Shown: positions 1 through 5,183 of the stretch, one piece after another | Numbering within the stretch: position 1 is the stretch's first letter | Layout: every line of letters starts with the position of its first letter | Source: Candidatus Falkowiibacteriota bacterium | GTDB lineage: Archaea > Iainarchaeota > Iainarchaeia > Iainarchaeales > GCA-2688035 | Direction of reading: 5' to 3' | DNA: 5,914 bases | NCBI GenBank assembly: GCA_017610485.1 | Contig: JAFCBY010000070.1 | Coordinates: 1-5,914, forward strand | Translations under genes and position numbers: made by a program | The notes under the pieces: generated by a model | Told to the model about the DNA's origin: nothing | Database searches by the model: none | Seen by the model: only the letters and a program-made list of their open reading frames with translations

Positions 1-734
1 AGTTTCAAGAGCAAGGCCATTATTTTGGCAAGCCACTTTGCCACTGTCCTAATATTTGCGTTTATCCCGAGTTCTCCCTGAATTGCTGCGTACAAATCCC
101 TCAATGAATGCTTTTCCTTTTCCGCAACAACAAATTTTTCCCCAAGGCATGCGTCCCTGCCAAGCACGAATACAAGTGCGTCCACAAGGTCGTCAACAAA
201 AATTGTTTGCCAAACCTGCTTTCCCCCTCCAATTAAGGGAAAGTCTTTTCTCACAAGCTTTACTATCTGCTCCCAGTACCTGTTTGGGCCTAGCACGAGT
301 GCACTTCGCACAATCGTTATTGGCAGCATTTCCTGGGCGTCCCAGATAATCTTCTCTGCTTCGGCCTTGCTTTTTTCATAGCCTGTCTTTGGGCTAAGCG
401 AAATTTCCTCGTCCACAACTCCCTTAGCCCCTGCGTTCACGCCAACCGTGCTCAAAAAGACAAACTGGCTGCACCTCTGCTTTGCCGCGGCCTCCAAAAT
501 GTTCTCTGTTCCAACAACATTCACTTCAAACAAATTGCCCGCCTTCTCGTCCAGAATGGCCGCCAAATGGAAAACTGCGTCAATGCCCTTGCAGGCCTGA
601 ATGCAGTGCTCTTTGTTGAGCAAATCGTTTCCGAGGGCTATGTCAAATTCTTTTACCCTATGCCCTTTCTTTTCCAAAGCTACAGCAAGCCTTTTCCCAA
701 CAAAGCCGTAGCTGCCAGTAACCAGAATTTTCAT
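1..734 (-). CDS. NAD-dependent epimerase/dehydratase (extended SDR family), C-terminus cut by window edge
   Basis: Reading the minus strand from the ATG at 734-732 gives 244 codons without a stop to the left edge, so the gene is partial at its 3' end; family members usually run to about 300 residues. The N-terminus is a Rossmann fold with the glycine motif TGSYGFVG (residues 6-13) and an acidic residue, D31, at the end of the second strand, which in this family favours NAD over NADP. The expected HLAA stretch is at 56-59, the N-V-x-GT-N segment around 72-78, the catalytic Ser/Thr at S95/T96, and the YxxxK pair at Y119 and K123. These show an active SDR nucleoside-diphosphate-sugar epimerase/dehydratase or a related 3-beta-HSD-like enzyme; the substrate cannot be read from the sequence. 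It is transcribed divergently from the MFS gene. No Shine-Dalgarno sequence precedes the ATG, and a TATA element lies about 27 bases upstream, so the mRNA is probably leaderless. Confidence 0.9.
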   Translation of the reverse strand, partial: MKILVTGSYGFVGKRLAVALEKKGHRVKEFDIALGNDLLNKEHCIQACKGIDAVFHLAAILDEKAGNLFEVNVVGTENILEAAAKQRCSQFVFLSTVGVNAGAKGVVDEEISLSPKTGYEKSKAEAEKIIWDAQEMLPITIVRSALVLGPNRYWEQIVKLVRKDFPLIGGGKQVWQTIFVDDLVDALVFVLGRDACLGEKFVVAEKEKHSLRDLYAAIQGELGINANIRTVAKWLAKIMALLLK

Positions 735-755
735 CTTACTAAGTTTATGAGTTAG

Positions 756-763
756 TTATATTA
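756..763 (+). promoter_or_regulatory. Archaeal TATA box for the MFS-rtcA unit
   Basis: The element TTATATTA lies in the 52-base gap between two divergent genes. Its centre is about 27 bases before the A of the MFS start codon at 787. Archaeal TATA boxes sit about 26-27 bases before the transcription start, so transcription should begin at or next to the ATG and give a leaderless mRNA. In agreement, no purine-rich ribosome binding site lies in 770-786, which is pyrimidine-rich. I see no clear BRE. The promoter is inferred from position and composition only. Confidence 0.6.
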
Positions 764-766
764 AAA
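757..766 (-). promoter_or_regulatory. Archaeal TATA box for the epimerase gene, overlapping the opposite promoter
   Basis: Read on the minus strand, the same AT-rich block is TTTTAATATA (766 to 757). Its centre is about 27 bases before the A of the epimerase ATG at 734, the spacing expected if transcription begins at the start codon. No Shine-Dalgarno match is found in 735-750. One AT-rich block therefore appears to serve both directions, nearly midway between the two start codons. Confidence 0.55.
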
Positions 767-786
767 GCATTGCACTTCTCTTTTGA

Positions 787-2049
787 ATGCATCATGAGCT
801 TTCCTTTCTTTACACCAGGGTTGAGAAGGATTTTGCCTCAATCCCAAAGAATGTAAAACGGCTTACCTTCGGCCTCTTTATTTACTACCTTGCTTGGGGA
901 ATTTTTGACCCGTTCTTCTCAATATTCCTTCACAACCTTGTTGGCAACTACAGCCTTGCAGGATTTTTCTACGGCCTCTTTTTCCTGTCGGGAGCAATTC
1001 TTGCTGTTCCGGTTGGAGACCTTGCAGACAAGGTAAACAGGATAAAGTATGTTGTGGTCTCTATCCTGTCCTATCCTGTGCTTGGACTGCTTTACTTCAG
1101 CCTTGCGTTCCTTTCCTCCTGGGCTTTTTTGGTCCTGCTTTTCTTTGTGAGGGTGGCCCATGGAGTCGCAGGCCTTTTTTGGATTATGGTTGACGGTTTT
1201 ATCAGGAAGCACTCTCCTAGGAAGAGGACCTCTGCAACCTTTGGCCTTTACATAACCTTCCAAAAGCTGGCCTTTGTGCTTGCGCCCTGCTTTGTAATCC
1301 CATTTGTTGCCTTCCTTGGCGTTACCTCAAGCAGCCTGCACTGGCTTGCCCTTAGCATAATCCCTTTCCCAATTATCGCAGTATTGCTTATCTTCAGGAT
1401 AAAGGATTCGGGCAAGCCAATCTCAAAGGGCATCAAGGAGGTAATTGTAAAGGACGGCGTCTTCAAGAAAGAGTTTCGGGATTTGGGAAAGCTTGGGTTT
1501 GTCGGCGTTGTCAGCCTTTTGCTTGGCTTCTTCATGAAAGCAATTATCACAATAACTATGTTTCTCATTCCTCTTTATGCCCTCTCCTTAAACTTTGGCA
1601 TTGTTGAGATATCAGTCCTCTTTGCCTTGGTTCACGTGCCCTACCTCTTGTCCTTTTTCCTTGCAGAGCTCTCTGACTGGTTTGGAAAGGTAAACCTGAT
1701 AGCCATTGGCTTTGTTCTTGCCGCCCTTGCCTTTTTTGCAATCTCCTTTGCTTTTGAGGTCCACTTTGTCATCTTTGTTGCCTGCCTTTTCCTTGGTCTT
1801 GTGCTTGCAATTCTTCAGCCTGCAATAAATGGCTTTGTTACAGATATAACCCCTAGAGTTCAGGACGGGGAAATGTCCGGCTTGTTTACAGCCACCCTAA
1901 AGCTAAGCGGCTTCCTGGTCGCAATTCTTTTGGGAGTCCTTTCAGACGCCTTTGGCTTGCAGTTTCCCTTCCTTGTGTTTGGGGTTCTCCTCCTTGTGAT
2001 GGCCGCCATAACCTACTCAATTAAATCAAAGGTTGTTGTAAGAATTTAG
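787..2049 (+). CDS. Major facilitator superfamily transporter, 12 membrane helices
   Basis: A 420-residue, very hydrophobic protein with the layout of an MFS permease: two six-helix halves separated by a charged cytoplasmic stretch near residues 203-237. The MFS loop 2-3 motif A is present in variant form as GDLADKVNRIK (77-87), and a diverged copy, ELSDWFGKV, begins at E294 in the second half, as expected from the internal duplication of the fold. The N-terminal 25 residues are charged and cytoplasmic. The substrate cannot be told; drug or metabolite efflux is a common role for this size of MFS protein, but that is inference. Start: the ATG at 787 is the only in-frame Met close to the first helix, and it lies at leaderless spacing from a TATA box. 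The stop codon at 2047-2049 is followed after one base by the rtcA start, so the two genes are probably one transcript. Phenylalanine and leucine dominate, making the coding strand pyrimidine-rich. Confidence 0.9.
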   Translation: MHHELSFLYTRVEKDFASIPKNVKRLTFGLFIYYLAWGIFDPFFSIFLHNLVGNYSLAGFFYGLFFLSGAILAVPVGDLADKVNRIKYVVVSILSYPVLGLLYFSLAFLSSWAFLVLLFFVRVAHGVAGLFWIMVDGFIRKHSPRKRTSATFGLYITFQKLAFVLAPCFVIPFVAFLGVTSSSLHWLALSIIPFPIIAVLLIFRIKDSGKPISKGIKEVIVKDGVFKKEFRDLGKLGFVGVVSLLLGFFMKAIITITMFLIPLYALSLNFGIVEISVLFALVHVPYLLSFFLAELSDWFGKVNLIAIGFVLAALAFFAISFAFEVHFVIFVACLFLGLVLAILQPAINGFVTDITPRVQDGEMSGLFTATLKLSGFLVAILLGVLSDAFGLQFPFLVFGVLLLVMAAITYSIKSKVVVRI

Positions 2050-2050
2050 T

Positions 2051-3112
2051 ATGGATAAAAGCAAGGTGATCGAGGTTGACGGAAGGCTTCTTGAGGGCGG
2101 CGGCCAAATTCTCAGGACAAGCCTTGCCCTGTCAGCCCTGACGGGAAAGCCCCTTCAAATAAAAAACATCCGCGCCTCCCGCCCAAAGCCAGGCCTGAGG
2201 CCGCAGCACCTTGCCTCTGTTGAAACAATTGCCTCAATCTGCAACGCTGAATTGAAGAATGCTTTTCCTGGCTCAAAAGAGCTTTTATTCACTCCAAAGC
2301 AAATTTCTTCCGCAAATCTGAACATTAATATCGGAACTGCCGGAAGCATTTCCCTTCTGCTCCAGCAGGCTCTCCCGGCAGCTCTTCTCCAGGCTGTAAA
2401 GCTTCACGTTTCCGGCGGCACAAATGTTTCGTTCTCCCCTCCAATTGAATTCCTACAGCATGCACTTTTTCCTTCCCTGCACAAAATGCGTGCAAGGCTT
2501 GAGGCAAAGATTGGCAGGAGAGGCTATTTTCCCAAGGGAAACGGATCAGTTTCTTTTTCCTCAAAGCCTGCAAAACTTCCATTGAAACCAATCTCCCTAA
2601 CAGAGTTTGGAAAAATCGAGTTCGTAAAAATCTTCAGCCACTGTGCTTCCCTTCCCAAAAAGGTTGCGGAAAATCAGGCAAGCTCGGCAAGGCATGCTTT
2701 GCAGAAGCTCAATCTTGAATTTGTGGAAAACATTGAATGCAAGGAGCGCTCCTCAACAATTGGCTCTGGAATAACACTTCTTGCCTACACTGCAACAGGC
2801 GCGGTTCTAACCGGTTCGGCTCTTGGGAAAAAGGGATTGCCTGCAGAGCAGGTTGGGAGGGAAGCCGCAGAAAATCTCCTACGCGAGCTCACTCCAAAAA
2901 AGCCGTGTGATTCCCATCTTGCAGACCAGCTAATCCCCTTCATGGCACTTGCAAGGGGAAAAAGTGAGATTCACACAGGCTCTTTGACAAGGCACTGCCA
3001 GACAAACATTGCTGTAGTGGAAAAGTTCCTGCCTGTAAAGTTCAAAGTTCAGGGAAGCCTTGGAAAGCCCACAGCAATCTCTGTTGAGGGTGTTTCCTTT
3101 TCAGGCAAATAA
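2051..3112 (+). CDS. rtcA: RNA 3'-terminal phosphate cyclase
   Basis: A 353-residue protein, the usual length for RtcA, which uses ATP to turn an RNA 3'-phosphate into a 2',3'-cyclic phosphate through a covalent His-AMP intermediate. The family N-terminal signature is clear: DG followed by EGGGQILR (15-22). Other conserved blocks are the RPKPGLRPQH segment (around 44-53), GTAGSISLLLQ, SGGTNVSFSPP, and the RGYFPKGNG segment beginning at R157. The C-terminal DQLIPFMALA and RHCQTNIAVVEKF blocks follow, and H315 aligns with the histidine that is adenylylated in E. coli RtcA (His309). One oddity is N164, where the family signature normally has the middle glycine of a GGG triplet. The gene starts one base after the MFS stop with no nearby Shine-Dalgarno match, which suggests translation by reinitiation. 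It ends with TAA, 11 bases from the stop of the convergent prepilin peptidase gene. No RtcB or other RNA repair gene is visible in the window. Confidence 0.96.
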   Translation: MDKSKVIEVDGRLLEGGGQILRTSLALSALTGKPLQIKNIRASRPKPGLRPQHLASVETIASICNAELKNAFPGSKELLFTPKQISSANLNINIGTAGSISLLLQQALPAALLQAVKLHVSGGTNVSFSPPIEFLQHALFPSLHKMRARLEAKIGRRGYFPKGNGSVSFSSKPAKLPLKPISLTEFGKIEFVKIFSHCASLPKKVAENQASSARHALQKLNLEFVENIECKERSSTIGSGITLLAYTATGAVLTGSALGKKGLPAEQVGREAAENLLRELTPKKPCDSHLADQLIPFMALARGKSEIHTGSLTRHCQTNIAVVEKFLPVKFKVQGSLGKPTAISVEGVSFSGK

Positions 3113-3113
3113 G

Positions 3114-3124
3114 CGGTTTTGTTT
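3114..3124 (+). terminator. Possible oligo-U terminator after rtcA
   Basis: Directly after the rtcA stop codon the plus strand reads CGGTTTTGTTT, seven T residues broken by one G. Archaeal RNA polymerases can stop at short U-rich tracts without a hairpin. The tract is short and touches the end of the convergent gene, so this is a weak call. The minus strand has no comparable T tract just beyond 3124. Confidence 0.3.
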
Positions 3125-3942
3125 CACACAAAAAGCAGGCCAAACAAGTCTGGCAGAAGCATTGCAACAACACTGCCGAGGAAAATAAACGGGCCAAACG
3201 GCGGCATTCCCCTGAAAACAGGCACTTCTTTCACGCCTGCCTTTTTCAGCTTTTCAATTTCCTTGTCTCCAAGGACTCCCTTCAAATTCATGCCAAGCGC
3301 CTTCTTTGCTTTGGCTTCCAAAAACTCTGCTGCAACAACCTCGTCTTCCTCCAGCTTTCCAAGCTTCACCTTTTTCAGGAAAAAGCTTTTTCTAATGCCT
3401 TTCTCAAAGGCGAGGAACACCAGGGCAAGCATTAGCGGGAAGGCAAGCACCACGGCGGTCTGCCAGGCAAACGCCTCCATTGCTGTCATTCCTGCAAGGT
3501 AGCCTGCGATGCCCAGGCCAAAAATTACTGCGTTCAACAAGCCTCGTCTGTTCTCCTTCCAGTCAATGCCTTTCCTAACATACTTTGCAACAAAGTAAAC
3601 TGAGTAAAAGGCTATTCCCAGCAGGCAGGCTGCAAACAAGGTGTTCAGCAAAAAGAACCCGTTTTGGTAGAATGGGAGAAGGAATGCAATTCCTGTAAAG
3701 AGCTTTACATCTCCGCCTCCAAACTTGCCCATGTAGTATATAACATACCCTAACACAAACACTGCCAAGCCGATTCCAAGCCAGAGCCACTGTTGCTCAA
3801 AAAGGTTCAGCAAAATTCCTGCAGCAATCATTGGGTAGGTTATCTTGTCAAGAATCAGGCCGGTTCTTGCATCGGTGTAGGCAGCGGCACCAGCGCCAGC
3901 CAGCAAAAAAACCTGCCTCAAAAGCAACAATTCAAAAACCAT
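3124..3942 (-). CDS. Archaeal class A24 prepilin/prearchaellin peptidase (GxGD aspartyl protease)
   Basis: A 272-residue polytopic membrane protein. It carries both catalytic aspartates of the A24 family: D24 in AYTDARTG, just after the first membrane helix, and D78 in GGGDVKLF, the GxGD motif. Such enzymes (FlaK, PibD, EppA in archaea) cut the class III signal peptides of archaellins and type IV pilins on the cytoplasmic face of the membrane. About five more hydrophobic segments follow (roughly 52-71, 83-91, 96-118, 138-155, 160-179). Then comes a charged, probably cytoplasmic stretch of about 60 residues (181-243, rich in Lys and Glu), and a final PFGPFIFLG helix (248-271) typical of archaeal members with a C-terminal domain. 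At 272 residues it is longer than FlaK or PibD (about 230-240), mostly because of this stretch. Bacterial features (N-methyltransferase domain, zinc cysteines) are absent. It is last in a four-gene unit with srp54. The start is supported by an AGGT Shine-Dalgarno match 8 bases upstream, overlapping the previous gene's stop. Confidence 0.92.
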   Translation of the reverse strand: MVFELLLLRQVFLLAGAGAAAYTDARTGLILDKITYPMIAAGILLNLFEQQWLWLGIGLAVFVLGYVIYYMGKFGGGDVKLFTGIAFLLPFYQNGFFLLNTLFAACLLGIAFYSVYFVAKYVRKGIDWKENRRGLLNAVIFGLGIAGYLAGMTAMEAFAWQTAVVLAFPLMLALVFLAFEKGIRKSFFLKKVKLGKLEEDEVVAAEFLEAKAKKALGMNLKGVLGDKEIEKLKKAGVKEVPVFRGMPPFGPFIFLGSVVAMLLPDLFGLLFV

Positions 3943-3947
3943 TCTGC

Positions 3948-3954
3948 ATTACCT
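3948..3954 (-). promoter_or_regulatory. Ribosome binding site of the prepilin peptidase, overlapping the upstream stop codon
   Basis: On the minus strand AGGTAAT (3954 to 3948) matches six of seven bases of the archaeal Shine-Dalgarno segment AGGTGAT. It includes the TAA stop of the NTPase gene and ends 5 bases before the ATG at 3942. This fixes the start and suggests translational coupling. Confidence 0.5.
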
Positions 3955-4491
3955 GTAATACTTCTTGTTGAAGACCTGCATCAGGGCCATTACAAGGCCT
4001 GACTCATGCAGCTTGCACCTTGGCATATTTCCAAGGGACAAACGGCCGATTCCACCCTGCTCATCCCGCAGGTCATCGCCCCACAGTTCAAGCCAGGCAT
4101 CGCTTACCTCTTTCCCTTCCTTCACTACTTTTTCAAAGATTTTTTCAGGCCACTCAAAACAGGAGTTCAAACCAATGTAAACCCTGTTTCCGTCAAAGAT
4201 TGCATTTGCGCCGAAATCCATGTAGCCTGTTTTTGTTTCCGGAACCTTTGCAAGACCTGACTCAATTCCAACAGAAAAATCGCATTCCCCTTTTGCCTGC
4301 TCCCACGCCCTTTTTGCCCTGTTCACTGCTCCCTGCAATGTTTCCTCCAGGGAAAGCGGCTGTTCCGAAACACCTGTCTCAACGGAAAAGCCTTTGACAT
4401 CGGCCTCTTTTCCAAAAAGCCCAAACACGTCCTTTACCGCCTTCATCTTTGCAGCATTCCTTGATCCAATTGCAACGATCATCTCTCTCAT
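3949..4491 (-). CDS. yjjX: Inosine/xanthosine triphosphatase, YjjX/DUF84 family
   Basis: A 180-residue soluble protein matching the YjjX (DUF84, NTPase_I-T) family, known to hydrolyse ITP and XTP to monophosphates and so keep damaged purines out of nucleic acids. Visible family blocks are the nucleotide-binding N-terminus IVAIGSRNAAKMKAV (5-19, with S10, N12 and K15), VETGVSEQP (37-45), EET then GAVNRAKRA (49-62), GIESGL (75-80), and the C-terminal GGIGRLSLGNMPR stretch (146-158), where the usual LTxG appears as LSLG. It belongs to the same fold group as HAM1/RdgB enzymes but is a distinct family. Start choice is open: the ATG at 4491 has a GAGG only one base upstream, whereas the ATG at 4482 (giving 177 residues beginning MIVAIG) has the same GAGG at 10 bases and a more typical family N-terminus. 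It lies 4 bases after the basic protein's stop and 6 bases before the prepilin peptidase. It is most likely a housekeeping gene carried in the srp54 unit. Confidence 0.9.
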   Translation of the reverse strand: MREMIVAIGSRNAAKMKAVKDVFGLFGKEADVKGFSVETGVSEQPLSLEETLQGAVNRAKRAWEQAKGECDFSVGIESGLAKVPETKTGYMDFGANAIFDGNRVYIGLNSCFEWPEKIFEKVVKEGKEVSDAWLELWGDDLRDEQGGIGRLSLGNMPRCKLHESGLVMALMQVFNKKYYR

Positions 4492-4492
4492 T

Positions 4493-4496
4493 CCTC
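4493..4496 (-). promoter_or_regulatory. GAGG ribosome binding site that bears on the NTPase start
   Basis: GAGG on the minus strand (4496 to 4493) begins in the TAG stop of the upstream gene. It is one base from the ATG at 4491, which is too close to work well, but 10 bases from the ATG at 4482. It therefore favours the shorter NTPase by three residues. Confidence 0.35.
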
Positions 4497-5170
4497 TAAT
4501 TCCATCTGTTCAGGACAATTGTCGGGTCAATGAAACTCACAATGTAGTGCCTTGCCCATCCTGTTTCATCTCTCAGTTCCTTTCTAAACAGCTCGGCAAA
4601 GGCAGCGGCTGGCTTCTTGTCCAATATGGTTTCTATCTCCTTTAATTCTTCTGAGAAATCAATCGCCGTTTTTCCTTCGAAGGAAATAAGGCCTTTTCTA
4701 AAAAGCCTGTTTATGACCTTTCTAATTTTTTCCTTGTTGGCCGTTTCTTTCTTTCCTTTAAAGCTTCTTCCCGGCATTTTCAAAAATGTAAACTCCAGGG
4801 CCAAATTCAGGGGCACTTCTTGAAGATTTCTTGTCCCAAGTTCTACCCCTTTTCGTTTCTCATATCTGCTCTTTGCCTGGTTAAAAATTGTGTGGTTATA
4901 TTGCCGCTTTAGCCCCTCAAAAATCTTGCCTCCTGGCAGCATTCTTTTGTTCGGGCCCTCGTCCTTCATAATCAGTTTCCCTATTGTCAGGTCAAAGAAG
5001 TGGATTCTGTCGCCCTGGTTTGGAGCACTGCTTCTCGTTTGCCTTATCAGATTGCTTTCCGGCCCGGTGAGCTTTCTCCCTGCTTTGGTCCCCCTTGGCC
5101 CAAACTGCTTCATCCATCTAGTATTTTTGAAGCTTCTCCTAAAAGCACTGTCAAAAACCCTTTTTCTCAC
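4496..5170 (-). CDS. Unrecognised highly basic protein in the srp54 unit
   Basis: I do not recognise this 224-residue protein. It is soluble, with no signal peptide or membrane helix, and strongly basic: I count about 49 Lys/Arg against 25 Asp/Glu. The first 60 residues are most extreme (15 basic, 4 acidic) and rich in Gly, Ser, Asn and Arg, which is common in RNA- or ribosome-binding proteins. A middle part (about 85-135) ends in a hydrophobic strand LNLALEFTFL. The segment KIRKVINRLFRKGLISFEGK (about 148-167) could be a helix-turn-helix with a wing, and is followed by an acidic, helix-prone stretch (171-200). The last residues are aromatic and hydrophobic (HYIVSFIDPTIVLNRW). The GTG start at 5170 is backed by an AGGTGA Shine-Dalgarno match 7 bases upstream that overlaps the srp54 stop. 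Its tight placement between srp54 and the NTPase shows it is a real gene and suggests co-translation. A role in nucleic acid binding or with the SRP/ribosome is only an inference. Confidence 0.8.
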   Translation of the reverse strand: MRKRVFDSAFRRSFKNTRWMKQFGPRGTKAGRKLTGPESNLIRQTRSSAPNQGDRIHFFDLTIGKLIMKDEGPNKRMLPGGKIFEGLKRQYNHTIFNQAKSRYEKRKGVELGTRNLQEVPLNLALEFTFLKMPGRSFKGKKETANKEKIRKVINRLFRKGLISFEGKTAIDFSEELKEIETILDKKPAAAFAELFRKELRDETGWARHYIVSFIDPTIVLNRWN

Positions 5171-5177
5171 CTTGCCT

Positions 5178-5183
5178 TCACCT
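5178..5183 (-). promoter_or_regulatory. Ribosome binding site of the basic protein, containing the srp54 stop codon
   Basis: AGGTGA on the minus strand (5183 to 5178) matches the archaeal Shine-Dalgarno consensus and ends with the TGA stop of srp54. Seven bases separate it from the GTG at 5170, a normal spacing. It supports the non-ATG start and translational coupling to srp54. Confidence 0.65.

Noticed and set aside
56..755. Plus-strand open frames at 56-349 and 567-755
   Set aside because: Both are antisense to the epimerase gene, which has a full Rossmann and YxxxK signature on the minus strand.
919..1568. Two minus-strand open frames (919-1263 and 1248-1568) inside the MFS gene
   Set aside because: They are antisense to a clear 12-helix transporter, have low-complexity basic translations, and have no recognisable motif or start signal.
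3119..3502. A 127-residue plus-strand open frame beginning just after rtcA
   Set aside because: It is antisense to the C-terminal part of the prepilin peptidase; the Ser/Phe-rich translation mirrors the Lys/Glu-rich stretch on the other strand.
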